DNA of 64,000 bases from Leptolyngbya sp. FACHB-8 (GTDB taxonomy: Bacteria > Cyanobacteriota > Cyanobacteriia > Elainellales > Elainellaceae), in contig NZ_JACJOO010000068.1 in assembly GCF_014695575.1 (NCBI RefSeq), forward strand, positions 1 through 64,000, read 5' to 3'. The notes beneath the pieces were generated by a model. It searched no databases, was not told the DNA's origin, and saw nothing but the letters and a program-made list of their open reading frames with translations. Made by a program: the position numbers and the translations under genes. This document shows, in pieces, positions 1 through 8,258 of this stretch (position 1 is the stretch's first letter; the number at the start of each line of letters is the position of its first letter).

Positions 1-140
1 CCGCCCAGTGCCAGGTAAGCACAGGGAAACAGCAGGATGCCAGACCAGCCGACGAAGACGAATCGGTCACGCTTGAGCCAGTCATCGAGGACGTCAAACC
101 ATCCCCGCTGCTCCTGCGCCCGTCCCATTGCTATGGTCAT
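1..140 (-). CDS. psbD: Photosystem II D2 protein, N-terminal part (truncated by window edge)
   Basis: The reverse strand from 140 reads [20 protein letters not shown], followed by [14 protein letters not shown] and [11 protein letters not shown]. This is the very conserved start of the PSII reaction-centre D2 protein. D2 pairs with D1 to carry the primary electron-transfer cofactors in the thylakoid membrane. Only about 46 residues lie inside the window; the rest, and probably psbC, would be to the left. An AGAGGA ribosome-binding site lies just upstream of the ATG (about 145-155). The gene is divergent from ycf4. It is too short to have been called as a long ORF, but the identity is close to certain from the sequence. 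Confidence 0.96.
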   Translation of the reverse strand, partial: MTIAMGRAQEQRGWFDVLDDWLKRDRFVFVGWSGILLFPCAYLALG

Positions 141-597
141 TTCATATCCTCTTAATATGGCGTCAAGCTTTTCCTGAAACTGCCGTACCAGAGGCGCGAC
201 AATTTCGAGAGAGACGGTACCCTACCCCCTCAGGTGAGCACCGGACACTAAAACCATTTGCTCGTATTATTCCATAATTTGCCAAGGGCAAACCGGGGTC
301 TGTCGGGGTAGGGATAATTGACTTATATGATAGATAGAGATGAAAAAATTTACAATCCGAAACTTAGATTCTCATTTGGGGAAAGGCATAGGGCAGAAGG
401 CATAGGGCAGAAGGGAAGGCACAGAAAGTAAGCATTTTTGCTTAGAAGTATTTACATTGCTGTCACGATTTGAAAACCGCTCTATTCCTAAATTTGCTTT
501 CCTTCCACCGTCTGCCTTCCATCTTCTGCCTTCTCTACCCCTGGCCTTGTAAAATCTATTGAGAAGCCATTTCGGGCGTACCCAATATCACTGCTTT
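141..597. promoter_or_regulatory. Divergent psbD/ycf4 intergenic region
   Basis: This 457-bp gap lies between two divergent photosystem genes and must hold both promoters. It contains a purine-rich block (about 378-425) and a pyrimidine-rich block (about 498-540) that are roughly complementary, so the region could fold back on itself. I could not assign a specific factor-binding site. Confidence 0.5.
384..411. repeat. Two tandem copies of a 14-bp unit
   Basis: The unit AGGCATAGGGCAGA occurs twice head to tail (384-397 and 398-411), followed by a degenerate third copy. A partly complementary pyrimidine block (TCTGCCTTCC-type) lies at about 508-535. Function is unknown. Confidence 0.7.
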
Positions 598-1164
598 ATG
601 ACTGCATCCACAGTTTCCGAAAATAAAAAAGTTTTACGTCAGACCATTCTGGGGGCTCGCCGTTTTAGCAACTACTGGTGGGCAGCGGTCATTACCGCTG
701 GAGGTGTCGGGTTTCTGCTGTCCAGCCTCTCCAGTTTTCTGCAAGTAAATTTGCTGCCCTTTTCTGATGCGACTCAGTTAATCTTCGTCCCGCAAGGGTT
801 GGTGATGGGGTTTTATGGGGTAGCAGCTTTGCTATTGGCTACCTATCTTTGGCTTGTGGTGGCCTGGGATATTGGCGGCGGCTACAACGAATTTAGCCAG
901 GAGACAGGCCAAGTTCACATTTTCCGCTGGGGCTTTCCTGGGAAGAACCGCAAGATTGATGTGACTCATAAGCTGGAGGACATCCAGGCCATCCGAGTTG
1001 ACTTGCGGGATGGCGTTAACCCAAAACGTGCACTCTACCTGCGTGTTAAGGGCAAGGGCGAAATTCCTTTGACTCGTGTAGGGCAGCCTCTACCCCTTGC
1101 CGCTTTGGAGAACCAGGGAGCAGAACTGGCACGTTTTTTGGGTGTGCCTCTTGAAGGTTTGTAA
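598..1164 (+). CDS. ycf4: Photosystem I assembly protein Ycf4
   Basis: The 188-residue product begins MTASTV and matches Ycf4 end to end: RRFSNYWWA near the N terminus, then a first hydrophobic helix, the FVPQGLVMGFYG motif, a second helix, FRWGFPGKNR, IPLTRVGQPL, and the C-terminal GAELARFLGVPLEGL. Ycf4 is a thylakoid membrane scaffold for PSI assembly. An upstream in-frame ATG at 559 would add 13 residues (MRSHFGRTQYHCF) that are not typical of the family, so 598 is preferred. The family usually has about 185 residues, which fits. It is divergent from psbD. Confidence 0.96.
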   Translation: MTASTVSENKKVLRQTILGARRFSNYWWAAVITAGGVGFLLSSLSSFLQVNLLPFSDATQLIFVPQGLVMGFYGVAALLLATYLWLVVAWDIGGGYNEFSQETGQVHIFRWGFPGKNRKIDVTHKLEDIQAIRVDLRDGVNPKRALYLRVKGKGEIPLTRVGQPLPLAALENQGAELARFLGVPLEGL

Positions 1165-1314
1165 TTTCTCTTTCAATTCAATGCAGGTAGTGCGCAGCAC
1201 AATTCGGCGCGCTATCTCTCTAGTGTTCAGTAGCTAAAGTTTTCTATTTTGCTACAGCGATACTACAAAACTTGATGCCCTACCTTTGGGCTAGCATGGG
1301 GAACGTTGAATTAG

Positions 1315-2088
1315 ATGAGGTCTTTCCGTATGGCCTGGTTGAAGCAAATTCGGGCGTGGCTGCTGCCAGTTCTGGCGATCGCCCTGGTATTAACGGCAGG
1401 CTGTTCTGTACAATCGGCAAAGTCAACCTCCGATGGAGCATCGCCGAGTCCAGTGGCTTCTTCTACGTCTTCTCAGCAACCCTATGCCAATCTGCCGTCT
1501 CTGGCGGGTGAGGCAACTGTCGAAATGATTGTGAAGGGTTCGCCTATTACGATCAAGGTCGATGGCACCAATGCCCCTGTCACGGCCGGAAATTTTGTGG
1601 ATCTGGTTAACCGGGGTGTCTACAATGGGTTGGTTTTCCACCGCGTGGTGCGGGAGCCTCAGCCCTTTGTGGTGCAAGGGGGCGACCCACAGGGCAGCGA
1701 TCCGAATGTTCCGGCCAGCCGTCTGGGTACAGGTGGGTTTATTGACCCAGAAACCTCTAAAGAGCGTTCTATCCCCCTGGAAATTAAACCTCAGGGGGCG
1801 GATGCACCAGTTTATAGCCGTACGTTTGAGATGGCTCGGATTAGTTCGCCTCCAGTTCTGCGTCATACCCGTGGGGCGGTAGCCATGGCTCGTTCTCAGA
1901 ATCCGGATTCGGCTTCGGCGCAGTTTTACTTTGCCCTGGCAGATTTGGGTTTCCTGGATGGTAGCTATGCCGTGTTTGGTTATGTGACCAACGGCATGGA
2001 TGTGGTTGATGGGATTCAGCAGGGCGATCGCATTGAATCTGCCCGTGTAACAGCCGGTTTGGAAAATCTGCGAACTCCTGGTTCTTAA
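1315..2088 (+). CDS. Peptidyl-prolyl cis-trans isomerase, cyclophilin type, lipoprotein
   Basis: The 257-residue protein has an N-terminal signal with a lipobox (LTAGC, Cys30), then a Ser/Thr-rich linker and a cyclophilin domain from about residue 60 to the end. Cyclophilin hallmarks are visible: FHRVV, FVVQGGDPQG, AMARS, SAQFYFAL and FGYV. It should isomerise X-Pro bonds in exported or thylakoid-lumen proteins while anchored in a membrane by lipid. Between the GGDPQG motif and the AMARS motif there is an insertion of about 50 residues, usual in cyanobacterial and lumenal cyclophilins. A second ATG at 1330 (MAWLKQ) is an alternative start; both keep the lipobox. Confidence 0.9.
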   Translation: MRSFRMAWLKQIRAWLLPVLAIALVLTAGCSVQSAKSTSDGASPSPVASSTSSQQPYANLPSLAGEATVEMIVKGSPITIKVDGTNAPVTAGNFVDLVNRGVYNGLVFHRVVREPQPFVVQGGDPQGSDPNVPASRLGTGGFIDPETSKERSIPLEIKPQGADAPVYSRTFEMARISSPPVLRHTRGAVAMARSQNPDSASAQFYFALADLGFLDGSYAVFGYVTNGMDVVDGIQQGDRIESARVTAGLENLRTPGS

Positions 2089-2707
2089 AACCCTTTTCCA
2101 ACCATAGTTTCTACTGACGTAGGGGAAGGTTTAGCCGGATTTTTGGAAAATAGCAATAACTCTCAATCAGAACTTGCCTTTTTACGGTTTTGTTGAGGAT
2201 ATAGGAAGTGGCGTGACGCTTTGTGTTGCGCCATTTCTTTTGAGTTTCCGTTGCAGTATTTAAAGCGCTGTGCAGGTTAATTAAGTACGGTGGTGTGGGG
2301 CACTTCATGCCCCACACCACCGTTTCTGTACTTAAGCACTTGCACATTGCTATAAGTTGATTGAGAGGGAGTGTGTTACGTAACGCCATACTTCTTCTAA
2401 ACCAAGCGACACGATGCTGTAGTACGTTGGGCACTTTGCTGGCTTAGTTGAAGATCTGGATTAGAGGCGCATCGCCCAGCAAACTTCCCGGTCGGTGGGC
2501 GGCGGCCTGTCCTCCAGGCCCCCTTGCCCCAGGAGGTTTTGCATAGGTGTTGTTAGGCCGCTTGGCATTACTGAAGTTTTGAAGCAGGTTTATAAGCCTA
2601 TCTGAAAATCCAATTCTGAGAGGGCTTGGTGCGTCTGTACCGAGCTCTCCCAAAATTGGGTTGAATGCGTAATCTTTGGAAGTGTGGCGTTACGGGGGCT
2701 GGAAGTT
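2089..2707. other. Non-coding gap with a palindromic element
   Basis: No convincing gene is seen in these 619 bp. The right third is GC-rich. The main feature is the family A palindrome at 2260-2356. Confidence 0.5.
2260..2356. repeat. Family A palindromic element, copy 1
   Basis: The core at 2281-2335 is a 55-bp hairpin starting and ending TTAAGTAC/GTACTTAA, with the GTGGTGTGGGGC stem and a CACTTCATG tip. Weakly paired outer arms (AGCGCTGTGCAG on the left, CTTGCACATTGCTATAAG on the right) extend it. The same layout recurs at 47189-47285 and 52611-52709, and a collapsed version lies at 37993-38029. Confidence 0.85.
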
Positions 2708-4258
2708 ATGGGCTTGACGGAGACGATTTTGGGGCAGATGCCGGGGCAACCGTTGCAGGGATTGCAGGGGGCCGATCGCCTCTGGCAACAGTATCGGCAG
2801 GGCACCCTACCTGTATCTGAGGTCATTCGGTGGAGCCTTAAAAAGATTGGGGACGTGGAATGGGATGTGGTGATCGCTGGCGGGACGTTGGGGATTCTTT
2901 TGGGCGCAGCGCTGGTGCAGCGGGGATGGCGGGTGTTGCTGCTGGAACGAGGGCAACTGCGGGGGCGAGAGCAGGAGTGGAATATTTCCCGCCGCGAGTT
3001 ACAAGAGTTGGTTGAACTGGAATTGCTGACTCCGGAGGAATTGCAGGGGGCGATCGCCAGCGAGTACAACCCCGGACGCATTGCATTCCATGGAGGGGCT
3101 GAGTTTTGGGTGAAGGATGTACTGAATGTGGGGGTCGATCCAGTGATGTTGCTGGAGACCCTGAAAGCAAAGTTTTTGGCAGCGGGTGGAGTGCTGAAGG
3201 AGCATACCGGGTTTGAGGGGGCGATCGCCTACCCCGATGGCGTCCAGGTAAAAGCCAGAGAAACCTATACAGCCCGGCTTCTGATAGATGCCATGGGACA
3301 TTTCTCACCCATTGCTCGGCAAGCTCGGGGGCAAACCCGACCCGATGCAGTCTGTATGGTCGTAGGCACCTGTGGTACTGGGTTTCCGCAGAACGAGACA
3401 GGAGATTTATTTGCCTCTATTACGCCACTCAGCGATAGCCAGCAATACTTCTGGGAAGCATTTCCGGCACGGGATGGCCGCACGACCTATCTATTCACCT
3501 ATGGTGACACTCACCCCGATCGCCCTTCCCTGGAGACCTTATTTGACGACTACTTCCGGCTGTTACCGTCTTACCAACAGGTGGATTTAACAAACCTGAA
3601 CTTTAAACGGGCACTGTTCGGCTTTTTTCCTTGTTACCGTCAAAGTCCGTTAGCATCGACCTGGGATCGGATACTGCATATCGGTGATAGTAGCGGGAGC
3701 CAATCTCCTCTAAGCTTTGGCGGTTTTGGGGCCATGATCCGGCATCTACACCGCCTCACAGATGGAATTGACGAGGCCCTTCATGCCGATGCCCTGGGGA
3801 AGAAAGATTTGTCTTTGCTACAACCCTATCAACCCAGCTTGTCAGTCACCTGGCTATTTCAGCAGTCTATGAGCGCCAGGGTTGGCCAAGCCGTAAATCC
3901 GGAACAGATCAACCAGTTACTTTCGGCTGTATTTACCGAGATGAACGCCCTGGGTGAACCAGTGCTGAAGCCGTTTCTGCAGGATGTGGTGCAGTTTATA
4001 CCTCTAGCCCAAACGCTGGCTCTCACAACAGTAAATCATCCTGGTTTGGTCCTAAAAATTTTGCCGCAGGTGGGCATTCCGGCCGTGACGGAGTGGCTAT
4101 GGCATTACGGCAACTTGGGGCTTTACACAGGGTTGCACGGGTTGGGGCGATCGCTCCTCCCCTGGATTCATACTCGTCCTCCTGCTAAGCAGTACCGCTG
4201 GCATCGCCGCTTAGATGCCTGGACTTACGGTTCGGGCTCAGACTATCGCGATGAGTAA
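2708..4258 (+). CDS. cruP: CruP, FAD-dependent lycopene-cyclase paralogue
   Basis: The product (about 516 residues from ATG 2708) has a Rossmann FAD motif at about residues 53-82 (DVVIAGGTLGILLGAALV, then LLLERG). The CruA/CruP-type segment GDSSGSQSPLSFGGFG lies near residue 330. The N-terminal lead-in (ILGQMPGQPLQGLQGADRLW) resembles cyanobacterial CruP rather than CruA. In cyanobacteria and plants CruP is reported to limit beta-carotene epoxide rather than to be the main lycopene cyclase. A GTG at 2684 would add eight residues; the ATG is preferred because GGAAG lies just before it. Which substrate it acts on is inferred from the family only. Confidence 0.85.
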   Translation: MGLTETILGQMPGQPLQGLQGADRLWQQYRQGTLPVSEVIRWSLKKIGDVEWDVVIAGGTLGILLGAALVQRGWRVLLLERGQLRGREQEWNISRRELQELVELELLTPEELQGAIASEYNPGRIAFHGGAEFWVKDVLNVGVDPVMLLETLKAKFLAAGGVLKEHTGFEGAIAYPDGVQVKARETYTARLLIDAMGHFSPIARQARGQTRPDAVCMVVGTCGTGFPQNETGDLFASITPLSDSQQYFWEAFPARDGRTTYLFTYGDTHPDRPSLETLFDDYFRLLPSYQQVDLTNLNFKRALFGFFPCYRQSPLASTWDRILHIGDSSGSQSPLSFGGFGAMIRHLHRLTDGIDEALHADALGKKDLSLLQPYQPSLSVTWLFQQSMSARVGQAVNPEQINQLLSAVFTEMNALGEPVLKPFLQDVVQFIPLAQTLALTTVNHPGLVLKILPQVGIPAVTEWLWHYGNLGLYTGLHGLGRSLLPWIHTRPPAKQYRWHRRLDAWTYGSGSDYRDE

Positions 4259-4590
4259 TCACGATAAATCTAGAAACGAAATTGGCTCCATGGGTAAAAA
4301 CTCGCGTAGCTGACTTTTCAACTCATGCAATCCGCAAAGCCAGGGATCAATGGGTATGGTGACAATATTCCCTGAACAGCGGCTGCAATCGGTGGAAGGT
4401 TTATTGCGAATGTTTTCACTCCTTTTAGCATCGGGACGGTTTTCAAACTCTCTCGGTATGCTGAAAGAGCAAATGGCATTATTTAGCCGACTCCACAGCT
4501 TCAGAGCTACAGGCTGTTGCAGCGCTGGTTCTGCCCCTTGCTTGACCTGCCGCCCCCCATTCACCTTGGGTACCTACGTAAGTTAAACGC
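4259..4590. other. Non-coding gap
   Basis: This is 332 bp between cruP and the cNMP-binding gene. A 78-codon plus-strand frame (4350-4586) ends just before the next gene but has no recognisable domain or convincing ribosome-binding site. I see no structured element. Confidence 0.4.
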
Positions 4591-5121
4591 ATGAGAAAAG
4601 CACTATATCTCCTGGCAGCCTTGAATGACCGGGACTTTGAATGGATTCTCAAGAATGGCAAGCGCACCCAGATTCCGGTGGGCAACACGTTGATTATTGA
4701 AGGCCAACGCATTGATGCGTTGTACATTGTTCTGGCAGGAATGTTTTCGGTTTCGGTACAGGCAAAAGGCGGCATGGAAATTGCTCGCATTGGTGGTGGG
4801 GAAGTGTTAGGGGAAATTTCTTTCATTGATTCTCGTCCTCCTTCCGCAACCGTAATGGCACAAGCAGATTCAGCAGTTTGGGTTATTTCCCGCTCTCAGC
4901 TGAATATGAAATTATCCCAGGACGTGGCGTTCGCATCGCACTTCTACCAGGCGATCGCCACTTTCCTCTCCGACCGTTTGCGCAGCACCGTTAACCTGCT
5001 GGGAGATAACAAAAGCTCTGAACCCGTTGTGGCCGAAGATACGCAAGACAGCCTGAATCCTCAGGTCGCCAACAAGCTGGAACTGGCAAAAGCCCGATTG
5101 GAATGGTTAATGAATCAGTAG
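4591..5121 (+). CDS. Cyclic-nucleotide-binding domain protein
   Basis: The protein has 176 residues. Residues about 8-125 form one cNMP-binding beta-barrel of the Crp type: IPVGNTLIIEGQRIDALYIV, then GGGEVLGEISFIDSRPPSATV (the GE-(S/F)-x-RPPSAT phosphate-binding cassette), then a helical segment. There is no helix-turn-helix after it, so it is not a Crp-type DNA-binding regulator. It could sense a nucleotide or simply use the fold. The C terminus (NPQVANKLELAKARLEWLMN) is probably helical. It ends 9 bp before the next gene, with GGAGGGAGGG between them, so the two are probably co-transcribed. Confidence 0.88.
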   Translation: MRKALYLLAALNDRDFEWILKNGKRTQIPVGNTLIIEGQRIDALYIVLAGMFSVSVQAKGGMEIARIGGGEVLGEISFIDSRPPSATVMAQADSAVWVISRSQLNMKLSQDVAFASHFYQAIATFLSDRLRSTVNLLGDNKSSEPVVAEDTQDSLNPQVANKLELAKARLEWLMNQ

Positions 5122-5130
5122 GAGGGAGGG

Positions 5131-5964
5131 ATGAACGGAGTAGAGGCCCGACAACGGTTTTCTCAGGAAATAGAGCAGCCCGAGGATGAAATCAGCTTGG
5201 CTCGGGCAGCCCTATACATCGCTGCGGAAGAATACCCAGAGTTGGATACTGACGAGTATCTCAATGCCCTGGATACGATGGCGGCAGAGGTATCAGAGCG
5301 ATTGCCTGCAGAGCGTTACCCCCTCAAAACGATTCAAGCCCTTAACGGTTACCTGTTCGAAGACCTGGGCTTCGTGGGTAATACCAAGGATTACTATGAC
5401 CCACGCAACAGCTACCTGAATCAAGTCATTGAGCGCCGCACAGGTATTCCCATCACGTTGTCACTGGTGTATTTGGAGGTGAGCCAGCGGATTGGCTTTC
5501 CTATGGTAGGGGTAGGGATGCCAGGACATTTTTTGATTCGGCCTACGGTAAATGAGATGGAGGTGTTCGTCGACCCATTCCACCATGGAGAAGTGCTATT
5601 CCCTGAGGATTGCCGCGATCGCCTGAGCCAGATCTATGGTCGTCCTGTAGAGTTACGGGCAGAGTTTTTACAAGCAGTCAGCCCTCATCAATTCCTCATT
5701 CGGATGCTGACTAATCTGAAGATGATCTACCTGAAGCAAGGCGATTTGGATCGAACCCTGGCATCCGTCGAGCGAATTTTACTCATCGCACCTGATGCGT
5801 TGAGCGAACGGCGCGATCGCGGCCTCCTCTACTACGAGCAGGGCCGTTGGGATGACGCTATCGGCGATCTGGAGTTTTATCTCCAACAAGTACCTGTCGA
5901 GCAGGATCAAACAACAATTCGGCGAATTCTAGACATTATGTACGAGCGCGATCGCGAAAGCTAG
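5131..5964 (+). CDS. SirB1 family protein: transglutaminase-like domain plus TPR
   Basis: The 277-residue product has the SirB1/transglutaminase-like core at residues about 30-190. Visible motifs are NSYLNQVIERRTGIPITLSL, VGMPGHFLIR and VDPFHHGE. A C-terminal TPR-like helical repeat section follows (LKMIYLKQGDLDRTLASVER, RDRGLLYYEQGRWDDAIGDL). The family is widespread; no biochemical role is firmly established. A strong GGAGGGAGGG ribosome-binding site precedes the ATG, and it follows the cNMP-binding gene by 9 bp. It ends in a HIP1-rich stretch coding DRES. Confidence 0.88.
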   Translation: MNGVEARQRFSQEIEQPEDEISLARAALYIAAEEYPELDTDEYLNALDTMAAEVSERLPAERYPLKTIQALNGYLFEDLGFVGNTKDYYDPRNSYLNQVIERRTGIPITLSLVYLEVSQRIGFPMVGVGMPGHFLIRPTVNEMEVFVDPFHHGEVLFPEDCRDRLSQIYGRPVELRAEFLQAVSPHQFLIRMLTNLKMIYLKQGDLDRTLASVERILLIAPDALSERRDRGLLYYEQGRWDDAIGDLEFYLQQVPVEQDQTTIRRILDIMYERDRES

Positions 5965-6050
5965 AACATGCTTGTGGCAGGCCTGATGCACACACCACAA
6001 GCAGGCATCAGTCCTAATCTTGCCAGTGCCGTGTTGTTATATCATGTCGG

Positions 6051-6101
6051 GTTCAATGCCGATATAAAAAGTGGTGCGGCCTTTTTATATCGGCATTGAA
6101 C
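6051..6101. repeat. 51-bp palindrome, 21-bp stem
   Basis: GTTCAATGCCGATATAAAAAG is followed by a short loop and its perfect reverse complement. It lies 86 bp after the SirB1-family gene. There is no T-run, so it is not a textbook terminator. Confidence 0.88.
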
Positions 6102-6112
6102 CTTACTTGTTA

Positions 6113-6167
6113 TTAGGGCATCAGGAGCGAGCGGGAGCAGGTTTCCCACTCGCTCCTGATGCCCTAA
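6113..6167. repeat. 55-bp palindrome, about 24-bp stem
   Basis: TTAGGGCATCAGGAGCGAG pairs with CTCGCTCCTGATGCCCTAA around a GGGAGCAGGTTTCCCA tip. It begins 11 bp after the previous palindrome and ends next to the family G element, making a cluster of four hairpins in 220 bp. Confidence 0.88.
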
Positions 6168-6168
6168 C

Positions 6169-6294
6169 TAACCTGAGTTCGGGTTAAGGGTGTTTTCGAG
6201 TGCCGCGCAACGTGCGGCACTCGAAAACGCTCATTTTGGCGTGCGCTTTGCGCACGCCAAAATGAGCACTTCAGCTTATCCCAAACTGAGGTTA
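6169..6294. mobile_element. Family G double-hairpin element, copy 1
   Basis: Terminal inverted repeats are TAACCTGAGTTCGGG (left) and the reverse complement of TAACCTCAGTTTGGG (right). Between them are two perfect hairpins, X (GTTTTCGAGTGCCGC arms) and Y (CTCATTTTGGCGTGCGC arms). The same modules occur in inverted orientation at 18858-18967. It looks like a MITE-type non-autonomous element; the target duplication is ambiguous. Confidence 0.8.
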
Positions 6295-6406
6295 ACTAAC
6301 TTGACAAAGACTATAGAGAACAAATGGAAGAGGCTCGCCGCCTCATGGGAGGAGCAACGAGCCTCTTGTTTCATATTCATGTGACTAATGGAGTGTGACT
6401 CCAGTT

Positions 6407-6595
6407 CTACTCTTCAGCTTGCGCCATCATGGCTTGCAGGTTATCCGGATCAACATAGTGGCAGGTGGCTTCATCAATGCAGATCAATGCCCAACCGGAT
6501 TGATCGATGCCCATGAATTTGTAATCACCTTCTTGAACAAAGAAGCCACGATGGTTACGAGTATCAGGCTTAACTTGTACGTCGTTAGAAAACAT
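6407..6595 (-). CDS. Small conserved cyanobacterial protein
   Basis: The product is 62 residues, starting MFSNDVQVKPDTRNHRGFFV and ending DNLQAMMAQAEE. AAGGAGAG lies 6 bp before the ATG at 6595, which decides this start over longer readings up to 6730 whose extra sequence looks non-coding. The sequence is soluble and acidic, with FMGIDQSGWALICIDEATCH in the middle and two Cys residues. I think similar proteins are common in cyanobacteria but cannot name a function. Confidence 0.8.
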   Translation of the reverse strand: MFSNDVQVKPDTRNHRGFFVQEGDYKFMGIDQSGWALICIDEATCHYVDPDNLQAMMAQAEE

Positions 6596-6852
6596 GTTGA
6601 CTCTCCTTGGATGACCGAATGACCGAAAAATCAACGATAAGGTGTACTCATCGTTGATTTCACAAAATCTTATCATTCGTTTTTTCTGAGCCATCATTAA
6701 ATATCTTGTGTAATCATTGCGATTGCTCAATATTCTCCATCCTGAGGTTTAGTTTCTTTTGATCCCCGTGATCCCTGCGATAGACGGATTCGACGGATTT
6801 GTCCTCCGCGATCTCACGGGGATGCAATTGTTAACTGATTGTAAAGCGCGAC

Positions 6853-7281
6853 TTATTCTTCTTCGAACAACCACCGTTTAATGCGGGTTAAGCTTTTCCA
6901 CTCCGGTTTACGAGAAAGGCCGTCCTCAATATTTTGTTGCACTTCTTCCTGAAGTTCCGGAACTGCCATGATTAGTTGTGAAGCTATATCAATGTGCTCT
7001 CGGACGCCGGTTTTGGCGGTTTCTAGCATCGCGACCGCTAGATTTACCCGCGCCTGAGGATCCTGTGGGTTTAACTTCACAGCCTTCTGAGCAGCTTTAT
7101 ACGCTTGCGAAGGTTTATTGTCCAACAAATAGAGCCAGGCCAAGCAGGTCCATGCTGGGCTGCTCTTGGGTACGCGATCGCACAAATCCTTAAAGGTTGG
7201 AATTAAGCTAGCTGGGCTTTCTCCTGCCCGGTAACGCTCTAAACCCTGGTCAAACTGGGCTTCAGCGGTCAACTCACTCAT
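6853..7281 (-). CDS. TPR-repeat protein
   Basis: The 142-residue product has two to three TPR motifs between residues about 10 and 85: QFDQGLERYRAGE, AWTCLAWLYLLDNKPSQAYK, and AAQKAVKLNPQDPQARVNLA. The last part (about 90-142) is a different helical segment, ending RIKRWLFEEE. Such small TPR proteins act as protein-binding adaptors. It is upstream of no obvious partner: the next gene on the same strand (6407-6595) starts about 258 bp away. Function unknown beyond the repeat. Confidence 0.85.
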   Translation of the reverse strand: MSELTAEAQFDQGLERYRAGESPASLIPTFKDLCDRVPKSSPAWTCLAWLYLLDNKPSQAYKAAQKAVKLNPQDPQARVNLAVAMLETAKTGVREHIDIASQLIMAVPELQEEVQQNIEDGLSRKPEWKSLTRIKRWLFEEE

Positions 7282-7436
7282 AACGACTCAGATATTCCCA
7301 ATCGCACAACCTAAAAAATATAACTCACCGGGTTCTGTTCTAGACCTGTAGACTTCCTGCGTAAGTGGTCACCTACGCCCTCAAAAACCGATTCATGCAA
7401 GAAGTCTTGTGATTACTGGTTAACCGGAGTTCAAGT

Positions 7437-7487
7437 GTATTCGTGTTGTGGGTGGGGTGCGAAGCACCCCACCCACAACACGAATAC
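7437..7487. repeat. 51-bp perfect palindrome with GCGAAGC tip
   Basis: The stem is about 24 bp (GTATTCGTGTTGTGGGTGGG and so on) closed by GGTGCGAAGCACC. The right side is flanked directly by GTAAGTCCTGG (7488-7498), matching the inner end of the CAGGACTTAC family seen at 41507-41595. It lies between sufA-like and TPR genes, both on the minus strand. Confidence 0.9.
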
Positions 7488-7542
7488 GTAAGTCCTGGTG
7501 AATGTACAGAGTACGCTCAACTAGACGCACAGCGACCAGCTA

Positions 7543-7605
7543 AAGAACCTCAGAAAGGAATGTGCCCAGCGCTAAGCACTGGGCACATTCCTTTCTGAGG
7601 TTCTT
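7543..7605 (-). terminator. 63-bp hairpin after the IscA/SufA-family gene
   Basis: A 27-bp perfect stem (AAGAACCTCAGAAAGGAATG and on) lies 12 bp after the stop codon of the minus-strand 7618-7971 gene. Transcription of that gene would run into it, so it can act as a terminator or 3' stabiliser. It is also part of the window-wide palindrome set. Confidence 0.75.
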
Positions 7606-7617
7606 TCAGGAATTGCT

Positions 7618-7971
7618 TTAGGAGAAGGACTTACCGCAGCCGCAAGTTTGGGATGCGTTGGGGTTGGTAAATTGGAAGCCACCGCCAATCATTGAATCGC
7701 TATAGTCGAGCACCAGACCATAGAGATACAACATGCTCTTGGGATCACACAACACTTTGAAACCGTCGTAGTCAAATACCTCATCGTTCGGCTGCATATT
7801 GTTGGGGTCTTCAAAGTCCATTGTGTAGGACATGCCCGAGCAGCCGCCTTGTCGGACGCCAACCCGCAAGCAAAGGTCCCTGCCCTGCTTCTCCCGCAGT
7901 GCCATGACCTGCTTGATGGCAGAATCCGTCATCATAATGCCCCGTTGCTGAGAAGATGCCGTCTGTGTCAT
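7618..7971 (-). CDS. sufA: HesB/IscA/SufA family iron-sulfur cluster carrier
   Basis: The 117-residue protein has the A-type carrier pattern: [15 protein letters not shown] (Cys44), then the C-terminal CGCG (Cys110 and Cys112), with [21 protein letters not shown] between. These three cysteines are the expected Fe-S or iron ligands. A-type carriers pass [Fe-S] clusters to target apoproteins such as those of PSI. The gene stands alone, not next to suf genes. SufA and IscA paralogues cannot be told apart with confidence from the sequence, so the symbol is tentative. The next ATG (residue 13, MMTDSAIK) is an alternative start. Confidence 0.92.
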   Translation of the reverse strand: MTQTASSQQRGIMMTDSAIKQVMALREKQGRDLCLRVGVRQGGCSGMSYTMDFEDPNNMQPNDEVFDYDGFKVLCDPKSMLYLYGLVLDYSDSMIGGGFQFTNPNASQTCGCGKSFS

Positions 7972-8258
7972 GGGGGTTCAACGCTCCTTGCTACTCAAAA
8001 TCTCGATGCAAAAGCCAAGGAATAAAAATTGGCGATCGCGTTATCCTATCTCGATGGTAGCGGATAAGTAATATTAACAACCTATTTCTCCAGGGTTCGA
8101 TAGATTGAAGATATGCGATGTATCGCATCAACCCAGTTAGGGTTAGGGTATCTAGCGTTGGTTGATATGTGCATGAGGGCAGCTAAGATGGATCGGCTCA
8201 ACTGCCACTCAATGCTCAACGCTAGATTTTTGGTAAACGAAACCTTTGGGGTTTGTGT

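Noticed and set aside
4350-4586. 78-codon plus-strand frame before the cNMP-binding gene
   Set aside because: No ribosome-binding site or recognisable domain, and an equally long frame exists on the other strand.
8113-8258. GTTAGGGTTAGGGTA-like run and a small frame
   Set aside because: It is only two units of a telomere-like repeat, and the overlapping 77-codon frame has no support. CTAGCGTTG/CAACGCTAG arms here make a loose hairpin only.
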